DNA of 64,000 bases from Pholis gunnellus (GCA_910591455.2 OU342804.1:13982133-14046132), one strand, 5' to 3'. Positions 1 to 14,792 are shown, counted from the stretch's first letter. The notes: generated from the letters alone by a model not told the origin. Numbers and translations are program-made.

Positions 1-3000
1 TCTGCTATGTAGCAATGTGGGCAATTTTAAGTGTTAGTCTTTTTCCTTTTCCTCTTTTTCTCAGGAGGAATGGAGTTAGTTACACGATATACATTTTTAA
101 TTGACCCCCCAGGTCTACTCATTTGTTAGCAGTCTTTTTGCACTGTGATGGGGGTTCTACCCCATCTGATCAATACACCAATCCCAGCAGGGTCCCTGCC
201 ACTAGCTGTCAGCAGGTCATCTTGTAGCAGTGATAACACAGCTCTGATTTTCTCTCTCTCTCTCTCTATAATGGAAAGGCCACATGCCAAAGAAATAATT
301 AGCCTGTTGGACAGTTGTATTTCTGCAAGAAGAGGTGTTCAAGACAAGTCCTGCATATGGAGGCTTTGTGAGAGTGCAAACCTCCTGCTGCATGAATACA
401 AAAAGACCATGGAGTCAGCCATTAAGAAAAAGCTTAACGTAATTTCCCACTGACTTTAACTGACAGTCCACTCACTCCCTTTACATTAAGTATCACATTC
501 CATTTACAAATGTTCTTTAAATGTCATTACTCTCTTTATCATTTGCTGCTTTTCTATCAAGTTAGAATAGTATTGTAGAATAGTACAGGGAATGATGTAC
601 AACAGTATAATAGTTTCCCCACCATCACCCAAACCACACCCTTGGGCAGGTGAGGGTGACATATTACATACAGTATGTGCATCAGTGTCCAATGCATCAT
701 GGGCCCATGTAATATATTTTGCCTCTGAAACACAAGGGAGACAGCAAGCACATACGTGATGTGCATGCAGTGGAAGTTTGCAACAGAGAATGTCCTGAAT
801 TATTTAATACCAAACAAGGCCTGGGTGAGCGCTGAGGATAACAGTTCATTTAGGTAATGCATGTTGAGAGCACTGTCAAATTTTCCCCCAGATACGAGTA
901 CAAAGCCACATTGTCTGCTCTGGCTAAATATTGCCAAAGCCATTAACCGAGAAGGCTCTTGAAAATAGCGTAGTGTAGGAAAAATGAGGTGTGGAGATCT
1001 TAAACTAATTTGTGTTTATTAGTGTGGTTTTAATGTACACAACTGCATCATGATGATGATTTACAAGAATGTGTGGATACAACTTATATTCTTTTGAGTT
1101 CCTAGATGGAAGGAAGGGCCATTTGTGCTCAGGTCTACCTCTCCTACAGCCTCAGGTGGAGTACAGTATCCCTGGCGTGTATGTGACTGAATGAAAAAGC
1201 TATTTAGCACCATTCCTGTGCCATATATGTCCAGCAGGGCATCCCTAACTAAAATAAATTACATTTTATGTTTGGGGCTACACTTGCTCAGCTAGCCATG
1301 CTTTGCACCGTAAACAAGCCACCAGGCGCAATAAATCCCAGACTAAGATGTATTTCCTGCGTATACAGCACAATCCTAATCTATCCTAACACGCTATCAC
1401 AGGGTATCAGCTCTGTGTGGTTCCTGGTGAATCACCACACTGTACTGAATGGAGTAAAGAGATGCGGTTTGAATGAATGAGCGGTGTCCCCGTTGGTTTT
1501 TGAGTGACAGCGGTCACTGTTGCCCAGCGGAGATGAGTTTGCTTTGGATGATTTTTGCATCTCGGCCTTTCATGTGGAAGTGCAGCGCACCCAGTGTGTG
1601 CAGTGTTATCTCAGCTTAATGCCTGCTCCCAGAGTAACCACATCTTCAACGCCTGCTGTAAAACACCAGGGGCTCCACAAAGTCATTTTCCGTCGCTTAT
1701 GGTGCAAATTTGCAAGCGTGAGCATATTGTCTTGCTTCATAAGACAGCAGTCAAGCCGCATTTTCCAAGTGTCAGTAAAATATTTCAACTCATTAGGCTT
1801 CCAAGTCTTATCAGTTGTTTATGAGATCACAAGAACCAGAACTTTATTGGTGGGTGTTTCCCACAGGCACTCCCTGCGTTTTATCGGGGCCTGTATCTCT
1901 GTATCTTGTGTTAAGCTTGCTGTCATCAAGAAGCCCTTTCTCATCTCCATCCACAGTAGTAATCACTGTCACTATTAACACAGCACCAGTGAAAAAAGCC
2001 AGCAGCCTCCAATGGATCTTATCAAGGTCATCCCCTGGATAGCGCCGAGGAAAATAAAACAGATAAGAGATCTTCCATAACTTAATTAGCTTTTTATCAC
2101 ACAATGCAATTACAAAATTGTCAAGCCGTTTGTGTAAGAGGCCAGGAACACTTTGAAGGAACTAACAATAACAAAGTGGTCAATGCCACTGGGAGAGCGA
2201 TGGCCCTTTTTGGTCTTTTCAGCTATAGGCTGTACATCAGTACTGAGGGTAAATCAGAGGAAGCAATGTGGTTTATTTAGCATCCATTGAGAAATGGTAG
2301 CCCAATGCAGAACATAACATTCCGGGGCCAGAGCACCAACTGAGATGCTGATAAGAGAGATTAATGGTGTTGTCTGAGTGGCTGGCATAAGATCAGTGCT
2401 TGAGCAACCCAAATGTGTCTGCTATCTACAGCATCTGTATCCCTGCAAAGCACTGAGCTGGATGAGGCAAAAGGACAGGATGTCACATGAATAAATAAAG
2501 CGACAAGAACAGGAGAGTAAAACAGCCCTGTGCCCGTACATTCTGGTCAATGCACAAAACCTGCATTAAGCCAAGACTTAAGAAGAGACAGAGGGATGGA
2601 GCGAAAGAGGGAAATCAAAAAATATAAATGTATAAATAAATCAAAAGGTTAAGCAGAGTAAACAGAGACTTTGAGTCACAATCACACCGAATATGGAAAT
2701 CTTTTTCAAAGGGTGCTAAAAAATTTGCATGGAAATTGCATTTTGGTCCCATGCTCTATTGTGTGATTGTGTGCATGAGTGTGTATGCGGCATAAGGGTG
2801 GTCTATTATCACCGTTGTAATCTCACCACTGCAGAGAATCCCGCTCTGGGTTGTGGATGTGATCTACTTTTTCTCACATAGGCCATTCAAGTTTTCCCAA
2901 GTGTGCCCAGTGCGTTTCATTGGCAAAAACAGCACCGAGCCATCAATGAGTCATTTGCAGACAAAATCACATGTTGCATGTTCTTTCTTGTGTGCCATGT

Positions 3001-6000
3001 TATACCATTTCAGCAATACTTGAACGCTTATGAAGGAATATCATTTCAATACAACCATTGTCTGAAATTTGTAATGTAAAATATAGAGAAAAAATCACGA
3101 GATTTAATCCCGATAAATCCCATGATGTTTGTTGGTCTCAACTGAATAACTGAGTTTCCTTGGTGACTTAAATGTCCAATCAAACCTAAGAGCTCCTCAC
3201 ACTGTGTGCAACACTTAGCCCCTACGATTCAGGGTTAGGAGCAAACACTTACTGCTGGAATGAGTGGCCAGCTCAACATCTGGTCTGGCTTGAGAGCCAT
3301 GATTATTGTCTCACAACAATACATTTGAAAATGTCAGCAGAATCAACTGAGCATGTCTCAATCAGACTTATTGGACTGACACCGCTACATTATCCAGACC
3401 CAACATCCCACATTATTATGTTTTTATGTGTTTTTGTTTCGATTAGAATTATACAGGCGTAACAGGCCCAGGGCCAAAGTCCTGTTGCCAGATTATCAGG
3501 TTGTATTTTCATTTGTTCACTAAAAGACCACTAAACTGTCCTCTTATTGTCCCACCGCCAAAACCCAAATGGGTGAAGCTTTGAGTTGATCAAATGCTCA
3601 TCTGAGTTGCCTTCAGTTATTCATGTGCACTCAAAGAATTGTAGCTTTACAAGCATTAACAAGATTTCGTCTCTCAGGCAACATACAAGCTGCCCTGGTG
3701 TGCTTTAAGCAGCTTGTGTGGAAGGCCAACAATTCCTCTGCATTTTTGTGCTCTGCTTTTTATTTACAGATACTTCTCCTAAAAGGGCACTAGAACTGAT
3801 CATCTGTCAAAGATAATGCAGTAAATGAAACATTGTCTATAGAGTTTAAAGGAATATTGTTGACACTGGAAAGGGCAGTTTGAATTTCAAAGTGACAGCT
3901 AGCAAGTGTTAGCATGGTTGTATTTTTCCCTCTATAGCTGAAGATGAGAGCCTGCTGTATGCAACCCCACGCTCTCTCCTAGTCAAGCAATGCCCCTTGT
4001 GGCTCAAATCAGAAATCAACTCAGCATGAATTCATAAACAACAATGTAAATAAGGCTCTCGAACAAAACTACTATGCATAATAATCATGATTACAACACA
4101 ATGTGTTTTGCTGTTGTTTTGTGAGGTCTACCGGCCTGTTGCTATAATGTGACAATTTCTGACACAGGCCCTCACTATCAATGAGGAAGTGATGTCGGTA
4201 GCCATGGAGACAGACTGTCGTGGCTTGTAAACACGATGGGTGATGTGAGCTCACTGCAACCCACTGCGGGTGAACTATTGGCAGGAGATTAATCTATTTT
4301 ACCGACTATTGACTATGAATAATGACACTGTCAAAAAAACATGAAGTAAATATTGGAAATTGAAATACTAATATTCCGTTATCTCCCACTGAAGTTGTTT
4401 GCTGCTTTTAAAGCTTGCTGCATCATTGTAGAAACATGTGACCAAATGTTTTGACCTCTTGTCTATCGATGCAAAACGTTCAGATGAATCTCTCCATGCC
4501 GCACATGACAATGTAATAGAACACATACCTACTTTAAAATCGCAGGAGAAAGTTGACTTTCAGTGAGTCCCTTTGGAGTGAGTAGAATATGTATCGGACA
4601 CTTTCTATCAAAGACCCAAACACTGGTGCATGTCTGTGAGTGCCTTCTGTATTTTGTTTGTTTCGTCCTCAAACACATCACATGGTTTATTTAGAACGGT
4701 CTTATCTGCGCCGGCCAGCTTAAGAGGTTGGAGCGTGTGTCCAATGGGTATCGCTTTCTTGTTTTCAAACTACTAACTCGCAATAGATGCATGTGGGGGG
4801 GGAAATGGCACATTCAAAGCATTCCAGTCTCTTTTAAAACTTCAATATTTTGAAAAAGGACAAGTGATATGAGCAGTGGGGAAGATTGCCATCCATGACT
4901 TGTTTCTAGAAAAACAGGGATGTGTTTACACATATCAGAATAGTCCTTGTTTTAAATGTGAGAAAAGTTAGTAGTTAATAGTTGTAGTTAATAGTTGTTC
5001 CTTCTAGTTGGTTTCAGAGAGTACAATTTTGACTCCAGAGCCAGTTCATTTGATGGGCAGCAGGTATCAGTGGCTTTGTTTACAAAGGGAACCTGCGAGA
5101 AACACTGTTGCTCTGTAGCAAAGCTCTTCCTTGTTTCTGCCATTATCTTGGATCTAAACGTTGCTACTGTTATAATTGAAGTGCTAGTTGCACCGATAAC
5201 AATCTGCCCCACTGCAACTGGCAAGACGATGGGCTTTGTCTCTGATTGATCGGCACAGTATGGAGACCTCCGACGTGACGTTGGCACTCCTTGAAAGCTC
5301 CTGATTGATCGCTCCCCAATGATAACAATATATTCTCTTCAGCACTGTAATTTCCAGTAGTCATGGTGGGGCGAAGATTTAGTGTACATTAAGAGCTCAG
5401 CCATGTTCTTGACAATCTGCATCCTGCTGGTTAGTTGATAATTCAAATCCAGAAAATGGTATGCTATCGATCTGAGGGAAGTCTGTAAGTGTCCTCATCA
5501 ATACTTAAGTGTTGTGCTGCATTCGGGATGCTTTACAATGGTGTTTAGATTATGTTTTACGCGTACAGTATGCGGTCGCAGATTTATCAATCCCTTCCAT
5601 GCTCTGCACATCCATTGAGAGGCCCTGATTACCCTGATGCATTATTCATAGGCAGCCGGTTGACTGTGTGAAGAAACAGGGTGTAATTTAAAGGGCGGGG
5701 AATAGAGGCTTGGCCTGTCTTGGAGTGCAGCCTAAGGAGCATGTTCAAATGAAACCACCCTTTTTGTGATCTGCCTGGCATTTATCAGCAGCATTGCTCT
5801 GATGGGGATGTCGTTGGAGGAGGAGAGAAAGCGTCTCACTGGGCTTTAGAAGAGGCACCATGATGGAGATGGAGAGCCGTGTAAGGATTAGCCATATCTC
5901 CAAATGAGACCTCCAGTCATATTAGAAGAGTGAAATTGTGTTTCTTAATCTGTGTCCTATTTATCATATTACACTAATGGCTGTATCCAGGCCGTACAGG

Positions 6001-8970
6001 CTGATGGCTTATTGGCCTCACTAAGTAACTGATGCAGGATCAGTCATCCTGAGTGTCCAGTGACTCACTTTAGGATCACAGCTGGTAGGTTGCAGGATAA
6101 TGATGATGACAAATTAATTCGTAATGGTGGTACATCCACAACACACTGACTGGCTGTTTGAAAAGAGCAGTGTGACCATTTCTGTCTGATGGAACTTTCC
6201 TGCTTCCTAGCAGTAGCCTGCACTAAATGATATGACTGTACTGTGATGAAACACATTAATGCTGGTGAAATTAAGCCACCAGTACATTACAAGTTCTGAG
6301 ATACAAGACTGATTATCTGACAATAACTATGTACTTTCCAACAGTGTGAAGATGATGCATTAATTCAATTTTATTTTACTCATTTAGCAGCTGGCTAGTT
6401 AGCTAGTTAACGTTAGCTTTGACAAGTCCACAGCAGGCTGACTGGCTGAATTGGAGTTGCTACAGTAACTGTCTCCAGAGCTGGCGGCCATTCTCCTCAC
6501 GGCAAAGTGGTCTACCACCAGTAGGGAGTGATGTGAAGAGAACGTGTGGTGCGCTAATGTGATAATTCTTGTCTCATTTGTGGTCTGATGAGCATTCAAT
6601 TAATTAAATTCAGTGCCCCATATTGCTGTTTTCCAAGCTACTGCCACGTTTGGCGATGCTGTGTGGAGGCTTTCGTCAAACAGAAGTGGGTTTGGTTTCA
6701 TCTCTCAGCCGGCAGCTGACTTCTGGAAACTGAATTTCTAAATGCACAAAGACTGGATTAAAAAGTCCAATGGAAAATTACTTGTTGTTAGCTCAAAAAC
6801 ACAGCAGCCAAGTTCCCATGAATTAATCAAGGCAAACCTTCGCTTTGCGTTTAGTCTGAATACACCTCGAGGCACTTAAGCATTAGCGTCACCACTCAGA
6901 AATAGGTTTGTTGCTTGATACAGCAAGACACACAGACACAAGAAAACACACACATACCCACAGAATCACACTCACAGACGTACAGTATAGGCCTGCGCTC
7001 ACATACATAAGTGGACACATCCCTGAGGCAAAAGGTGATCATTGCACCGTGTGCAGTATTTCACAACATACATATTGCCTTAACTGCTCCATGGGATTTA
7101 GATCAATTTTCTGTTCTTTAGCTTGTGGTTACAGTCATCACACGTGTTTCAATATGTTATGTTTGGAGGAAGGTGTGAATGTTTTGCAGCTCTATGATGT
7201 AAAATACCTACTCTACTGTACCTATTTGTACTTTTTAACACATATAGTACAGTGTTACAGTGCATCCCATTAGAATTGTCCATTTATAAAAGCATTATTT
7301 CACCAACTTGGGTGTTTTTACCAGAATATATCTGGTTGTTTTGAGTGAACTGGGCTTCCTATTTAATCTCCTGAGAATATCTTGTGAAGACGATGTACAA
7401 AGCGTGTCACTCTGCTTTGCAGAAGCAACTCTACTCTGTAGACACTAGACAGAACTATTAATTGGCTAATTATCAATTTCTGTTCTGGACGTCAAACTGA
7501 AGTACACATCAGCATGATATTATTAAAACATGGCCTTCATTTTGATCTCAACTACACATCTGTAAAGTGTTGTTACTACATACACCGTAATGATGCTATC
7601 ACAAAATCTGTCCACAGACATATCAACACCTGGAAAAGTACAAACCGCTTCTGTGGTACTTCCCGCTACAGTAGGTGTCTCCAGAACCACATTGTGCCAT
7701 GATGATGACACACACACACAGTGAAAACAAAATCAACTACACACTGTCGCGGCTGGTAACCATGACACACACACATTTAGAGGATGAATGCAACCAAATA
7801 TGAACAAAAACATATTTTCTGTATACGCCAACATTTTTTGTTATTTTAATGTACAGAGATAGAGACAGAAAGGAGAGAGTCTGAAAAGAGAGCCCACTTT
7901 TACTTGTTGTAGTCACAGCATGTATCAGTCTGGGAACCGGTCCATTGACTGCTTTTAACTGAAAGACAAAAAATCCACAGCTGAAAATATACTTCACTTT
8001 GTACCTAATGGCACATTGCTATTTCTCCTCAATTGACAAAAGCACTTTCACTCCATGACAAAATAACTATAGTAACAGATAGGGAGACGTCATGGTTTGG
8101 GTTAAAATTACTACTTTATAAGGTTAGGGGAGCTTTGTTATGATGGTTACAATATTAAGTAAAGTAACGACCTAACCCTAACCCTAACCCGTGGTTAAAA
8201 GCTACTAATGCTGATTGTCAGTTGGAAACAAGAAACAAACATCACTCTACTGTCTTAAAGTCTGATATTTAGTTCACCCATCTATCCACCCTGACCTCCT
8301 CCCTCTGCACTGCTTCAACAACATGCAAACTAGTCTCCTTGACCCCTCTGAATAATGTAAATATAGAAAGCATAGGGCAACTGTGGGACATCAGCTTAAT
8401 AGTGATAAGCTGCTAAACATAACTATGTTTAAGATGTCCTGATCTCTCTTAATCCGACACAGCTTGTTAACCATGATTAGTTCTCTTTTTACAGAATAAA
8501 AAAAAAGAGAAATGTAAGGGTGTGAAGACAGGCTAATAAAATGTTACAATGGGGGATTGGTTATACCAACGTCATATAAATATGAAATAGAAGGAACCGA
8601 CAAACCTTTGTGTCTTCTTCATCTTCTGCTGAAGCACATACAAATGAGAATATTCTATGGTGTGTTTTAAAGTCATCAGGCAGGACTGGTGTGTTGTTGA
8701 TGCAGTCAAGGGCAATCTTGTGTAACCAACAGACGGCTCAGTCCCTGGCAAGGGGCAGGCGACAAGAGTCTGTACATTGTCGGCTTGCAAAATCACTCAA
8801 AGCAGGGATCTGGATGCAACAGCAGACTCTCATACTGAGAGGTGCTTCAGCACAGGTGGATGCTCAATGCACGCACTTGTTGTCTTTTGCTTTATACTCT
8901 TATATACCACTTGTATTGTCCTTGACATGGTCAGTCAATTGAATTGGGCCTATAGTAAATAATAAAGACA
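1..8970. other. intergenic DNA, no recognisable exon
   Basis: I see no coding exon that I recognise on either strand. Open frames are short (under about 155 codons), lack family motifs and are not flanked by convincing splice sites. The stretch is AT-rich and contains simple low-complexity pieces: a CT run near 250-268, a degenerate CA-rich patch near 6928-6985, and a short telomere-like run at 8171-8190. It could be intergenic DNA or part of a long intron of a gene outside the window; the sequence alone does not decide. Confidence 0.55.
8171..8190. repeat. short interstitial telomere-like repeat (CCCTAA)3
   Basis: Three tandem CCCTAA units follow a 'cct aac' start. The surroundings at 8090-8210 also contain single GGTTAGGG-like words, so this may be part of a degenerate dispersed repeat rather than a true telomere fusion scar. 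Confidence 0.6.
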
Positions 8971-9206
8971 AATGCTCGTGATAGTATCAAAATGTCTTAA
9001 AAGTTGTAAGTTTGTTTTTTCATTTAAAATGCCATCCCCCTGTTGGGATCTGGCAGGAGCGGGTTTGGTTATTAGCATGTATGCAAATTAAATTATTTAT
9101 ATTAGTACAATTATTAACATATATTAATAATAACAGAGCACCACCAAGACGGGGAAAGAGACCTAACAGTCGGAAAAAGTATGTGAGTCAGAGAATTTAT
9201 TTACAT

Positions 9207-9329
9207 GCTCGAAAAAAGAGAAATGTGGACAGCTTAACCAGAGCCTTTAACCTACAATGGACAGACTCTTATATGTTTATTATTCCCACAACCAGTTCAA
9301 AACCAGTATGTCTAATGTTCAGAGACCAT
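9207..9329 (+). pseudogene. decayed hAT/GTF2IRD2-like transposase N-terminal (BED-type) fragment
   Basis: In one + frame the translation reads KKRNVDSLTRAFNLQWTDSY, followed after a short gap by SSKPVCLMFRDH. From memory this matches the start of teleost hAT-derived proteins of the GTF2IRD2/ZBED type, where a basic K-K-R-K-V-D-S stretch and W-T-x-x-Y precede the C-x2-C half of a BED-like zinc finger. Here the second cysteine position is phenylalanine (C-L-M-F). The frame stays open to 9395 but the downstream H-x3-H half is not recognisable. I read this as a short dead transposon fragment, not a functional gene. The assignment rests on about 40 residues and no search was run. Confidence 0.42.
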
Positions 9330-11407
9330 GGCGATCTTTTGAGCAAACGTACCCATTCAAAGGCACAGAAAAATAAACCTAAGAGTCCAATATGATCAGA
9401 ATCCTGACACATTAATTCACTGTCCAACAATGATGTTAACAGAGAGGAATAGAGCTGAAACAAGTGGTTTCAATAACCACAGATAAAGTCCCTGCACACA
9501 ATTCTCTCTTTTTAGAAGATAAGAATATTATATCGTGGCTCTTTTGATTGACATCACTTCACACCTGAATAAACTGAATTTAAAGCTGCAGGACAATCCA
9601 GTTAAATATTGTTTTCTAAAATGAAGTGCTTTATTTTAAGAGCCACAGTTTTTCAAAAGCTTTCTGTTATATATTATTTTATCCAGCCATTATTTTACTT
9701 GAAATGAGAGAAGAACATATTTATTATTAGAGTATGTATTATTTATAAATAATACAGTTAAATTTGAAATCTGTAATAATGAATATTGTTTAGATATTAT
9801 TCATTTGAAGGTTATTTATCTGATTTGACAGTCAGTTGTTGACTACGCAGACGTTAATACAACGGTTGGCTACTTCAATATATATGGTTGTTTTGGTTTG
9901 GCGCGATTTCACAATCTAGGCATTCAAAGTGACATGCAGGCCTCTCTCTTTGTTTTAAACACATGTTGAAGTCCCAACTCTCCATTAAAAGTTAAAAGAT
10001 ACTTCATAATTCTCATACTAAAAAAAGTTAAGATTTTGTTTTGAATAGCTCAGTCAAAATTTTTCCAAATGATTTACTCAACTTTATATGTTCAGGTTGC
10101 TCTCTAGTGTATGTTGGCTGCTTAATCTTTATTGACTGCTAAAATCTTAGCAAACAGTAAAACAGATTTGCAGTGTGCATCACTATGAGATGGTGACGGA
10201 TCATTAATTAAATTATGTTGCAGTCCAGAGCCTGACAATTGCTACTTAGGTCGGCCAGCCTGACCCAAGAAGCAACTTCTTAACTACCCATCGCTATCAA
10301 GCAAAACGTATGGGCTACAAGCACCTGAAGCGTAGAAAATAGCATCTTAACAAAGTGGCTTGGCAGAGTGATGGAAACTCATTTCACAAAAACCAACAGC
10401 TGTTTGCTAAATCATCTGTTAAAGAAATCATAGAGCCAAATTCAGTTTAAATAGAACATGTTAATGCCTCTCATATTTAACCGCTCACTGAACAGATGCT
10501 GGCTTCTTTTAATTAAGCAACCTCTGAGTTTTGTAACTTCATGGCGAGAGCTAAAGCAATCCGCTTCACAAACCTGTAACCACAAACGCTGAACATCCCA
10601 TTTTCCACGTTTCTGAACTGGTTCTAATGATCAGTCGATAATGGCCTACAACCATATAAATAAGTCCTGAGGTGGTGAAGCCAGCAGTCAACACATTGTA
10701 TTCCAAGTTGTACTGTCAAATGTTATTGTTTGACTTAAAAAACTGTAATTATAAAGTATGCAGTTAATAAATTATACATTGTTATGCAGCTGCTATGATA
10801 CCTAAGGGACATACTTTTGACTCAGTTTTCATCTCTTCTGCATTACATTTTCAAAAGTTTAGGATACTAAATGAATACAAAGTACCTAATTAGTGGCCAA
10901 TAGTGATGATTGTCTGCTCAAGAATCATAGCCATAAGCAATATGAGTTCCTCTGAGAAAACAAAAAATCTTTGGAAAGTAACTTTAGGTAATGGCATTTT
11001 TCTCACATTTTGAGTTCTGGCAAGGCAGCAGTGCCAGCCCCTGTGGTCCGTGACATTGTTTGCAAGGTTTAATTAAGTCACAGCCCTTCTTGATGGAGTT
11101 AGTTAAAGTCATGAGCCCCTGTTGACTTTGGAATGGCTGAGTGAAGCACATTCCTGTTGTTGCTTTGATTGTTTTTAGTCATTAATGGATCATGACCCTG
11201 GAGAAGTTAAGGAAAGGGTACAGGAAATTCTACCGCAGCCAAAGAAGACAACCATTATCCATGGAGGTCTAAGTGAATCCGTTAGATTACTGGAGGTTAG
11301 GTCCAAGCCCATCCTTCAAAATGTACCAAGCTTAATATGCATCAGAAGGGAAAATCATGTTCATGATTGGATTTGTGAGTTTTCAGTCATTCAAAGTTTT
11401 AAAGATG

Positions 11408-11411
<4 letters not shown>

Positions 11412-11438
<27 letters not shown>
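11412..11438. repeat. (TA)n microsatellite
   Basis: Uninterrupted alternating T/A run of about 13 units. Confidence 0.9.
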
Positions 11439-13230
11439 GATCTATCTAAGTTCATGCTGACTTTCTGCACTCCTTTCCTGGACTCCTCAGCCTTCCAACA
11501 TCTCTGTCATTCTGAACAAACACATTATTTTTTCAGACAAGACATAACAGATAGCATTTTCTTTAGACCAGCTTTTTGTCACAAAGTTGATCCATGAACA
11601 ACGTGTTATTTATCCCTAGCTCAAGTTCAACAGAAACTTCCACTAATAATTGTTTGGCTACATACAGGGGCGAGTACGACAAGCTGTAAACACAGCATTG
11701 ACATATTTTCACTTTACAAAGCTGTTTTGGGAGACTTCTGAGGGACCTGTGTCAGTGTTTCCCATTCATTTCCGAGATGCCACAGTTTCATAATGGGCTC
11801 TTGTTTACCATGCTTTGTGGGTGTGACTTTTTTCTCATTTCATCACCATTTATATTTTTATGACCAATGTGTTTATGACTAAATTGTTTACTTGAGCACA
11901 ACATTGTTTACAAGAGTTCAAAGTTCTTCATAGACCCCGGATCCCCCCTATCCCCACTATCTTCATGTTGAGGATTACGTGACCAACTAACACAGCCCAA
12001 GGCGTTGATAGTTTTCAGTAGACATACTTTGTCGTCTCTTTGTACTGTCTGAAGTTAATCAGTGAAAGAGTGAATTAGTGTCCATTTAAGAATTTGAAAA
12101 ACTACAGCTAAGGGGCAAAATGCAGTAAATCTTGTCAACAAAACGTTTCAAATATTAAGTTGTTAATTGCATTCGCATCACTCTTTTCACGAAAAGGCAC
12201 CCCTTTCACGTTACACAGTCATTTGATCCATTGTTTATTAAAAATATTGATGGTACATGAAAAAAATATTTTTCAGTCACAGACATTCTTGTTGACAGCA
12301 TGGTATCAATTATGAAAGTGGTAACACTGAATATAAATGTTCTCCTCTCTGGTAGCACAAGATGAAAGCTGCCTCTTGAGGAGCATAGAATAGGGCAAAT
12401 GGGGAGAGTAAGCCTTTAGGCCCTGTCTTAGCAGGCGGGTAGACCACTTGTGTCTGTTTCTTGGCCTCGGGTCAAATCCTCCTGCACAACTCTTCAGCTA
12501 CACTAGAAAGCTGCCACACTTACCCATGCAAATCTTTCCAGATAATGGTATTAATGGCTGCACGTACAGGCACAACAGTTTCTGTACTACCTTGATAACC
12601 CTGAAAACTCTGTACACCGTCATAGTAGGAGTGAGGAGATCTTTTCTAAAAGGTTTAAGATGAACATTCTTATACAGTGGTTGGAAGGATTACATTCATA
12701 CATGAAGAAGCCAACACTCTAAATCCTTGAGGTAACGGTATCAAATGCCTTGGTATACATGTCTTCCATACAGTAACTGAAAATTGTTACACACACGTAT
12801 TTAATGGAGGAAGCCATAGTCGGCCATAAGTCTGTGTGCGTTCAATCAAGAAGTGAAAATACAGCGGTGAGAACGAGCATTATTCTGCCTCTCTCATGCT
12901 CTCTCGATCTCTCTCTGTCTATATGCTCTGGTAAAGCCGAGGCCAGTTTGGCTTCATTTGCAGCACAAGCCTCTTAATCCCTGGAGTCTCCAGTGTAGAA
13001 AGGGGCATGAGGAGCATATGGAGGACCTCTGATCCTTATTAGTACACGGCACAGACGGACGGAAAAATCCAGGTAATTTTAGAAAGGACTTTTTTTTTAA
13101 GCCTTTTCTGGTTTTAGCATTATTTTTCCCCACATCATGGCCCATGAAGCTTAATTTCTTTCTTTTGTAAAATCTTCCTTCAGTGAACAATTTGTTCAGA
13201 TTTTTACAAAAGGGTTAAAGGAGAGATGAA

Positions 13231-13249
13231 ATATATATATATATATATA
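13231..13249. repeat. (AT)n microsatellite
   Basis: Uninterrupted alternating A/T run of about 9 units. Confidence 0.9.
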
Positions 13250-14776
13250 CCTCACGTTTTCCCTAATATTTAAAGTTAAGAATTAACTTTCATTTGTTCA
13301 GAGATTATTTTCTGTGTATGTGTCCCCTTCTGCAGAAATGCCCTACTTTACGCTCACTGCTCATTCATGTGTTAGAGCTGCCCACTAAGACCACAGTCTT
13401 CGACTGCAGGTCTCTAAATAGCTCCACTTAAGCTGTTGGGGTTAGGAAGAAGGGATTATTCATTCACTTTCAAAGCCAACTTTGCTGGATTTTTGACCCA
13501 GCAACCTTCCAGTCACACATTTGCTGCCATTGGCTTTCAGTTTGGTCCATTTGACTTCCTCTGGTATATCATGACATAGCTGTAAAAATTGGAAACAAGA
13601 GACCATCCAGTTTAGTGAAGCGTTCTCCCAAATCACAAATTACTCCATCGTCTGGAATAAATCCTTCCACTCTGCCTGAGTGGATGCGATGCAGCAGCCC
13701 AAACACCACCTATCTTTCTGTGTACTGGCAACATCACATATTTAGCTATTAATAACATTTGTACCCAGAGTGGTTCAACCTTAACTGCACCCCACTGCTC
13801 AAAACAATGAACTATGATTTTCTGTGCTGGATGAATACACCTCCCCCAATCACAGACTGAATATCTAAGCTCACATCCCTACAAAATAAACTCTAAAGCT
13901 GTTTGCAATGATCCCAACCAAAACCATTTCTACTTGATTCAAATACGGAAATGCCAATATCTAAATATTTTATTGTAAAAACAAAACCACCAGAATTAAA
14001 CTATCCATATGAAGTCTTGAATCCCAGATTTGTATATGGATGTCTGTATGTCCATCTAAATTAGTCAAATACCACTTACTTAATGGTCAGACTATTCTCA
14101 AACACCGTTCATTGCTATACCTACAAGAATAATGCACTGTAGAGAGGTCATTGGGTTAGATGGGTGGGTAAAACACTGGTCTTTTGTCCAGGAAACCATT
14201 GATCGTGTTTGTAACCAGAAATCACAACTTTGATTTATTTGTCACATAACTTTCATAGTTATTTAAACCCAAACGTTGTATTATCAATCACATAACCTCT
14301 GTACTTACATTACCCCACTGCCCTAGTTAGTTTTACTCAAATCATGCTTTTCCTATGAAGTTTATTTTGAAAAGACTATATGGATGTACATCATTCAAAC
14401 TGTTGTTTGAGGATATGTTTTAACGTTGCAAGTGAAAATATCACAAAATTTCATGAAAAAATATCTTCCACGGAAACACATTGGTTTCATTCTTTCAAGT
14501 GTTATGGCTGCAGACTGATCCTGATGGATTTGGGGGGGATGAGGGTCAATATACAATACCCATAAAGAGTTAATCTAGTTGGCCCAAAGGTGTTAGTATA
14601 CTGAAAATACATAGATTGTACAATGTGTCAACACTTGAAAGCAGGATGAAGAGCCTGTGATCATAGAAAGAGGGTAGAAGTGAACTTTCCTCGAAGGAAT
14701 TTTTAGGAAAAGATTGTGATTTGCGTTCAAATAGTATATATTTGTAAAGTAACTGGCATTAGTTACGTAGCCTACG

Positions 14777-14792
14777 TATGTTACGTAACATA
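14777..14792. promoter_or_regulatory. palindromic PAR-bZIP/NFIL3-type site (TTACGTAA core)
   Basis: A perfect 16-bp palindrome, TATGTTACGTAACATA, is centred on TTACGTAA, the known consensus for NFIL3/E4BP4 and PAR bZIP factors (D-box). Two more ACGTA words lie just upstream at about 14763-14777. The match is seen directly. Any regulatory use is inference, and it lies 17 kb from the loxl1 start in possibly repeat-derived DNA. Confidence 0.25.

Noticed and set aside
1520..1978. 152-codon plus-strand frame
   Set aside because: No motif, no splice context, overlapped by other chance frames on both strands.
8171..8190. Telomere fusion scar
   Set aside because: Only three units; too short and set among similar degenerate words, so a chance or repeat-derived origin is more likely.
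12431..12482. Possible tRNA-like sequence (GGGTCAAATCC box)
   Set aside because: No matching acceptor stem or A box could be folded around it.
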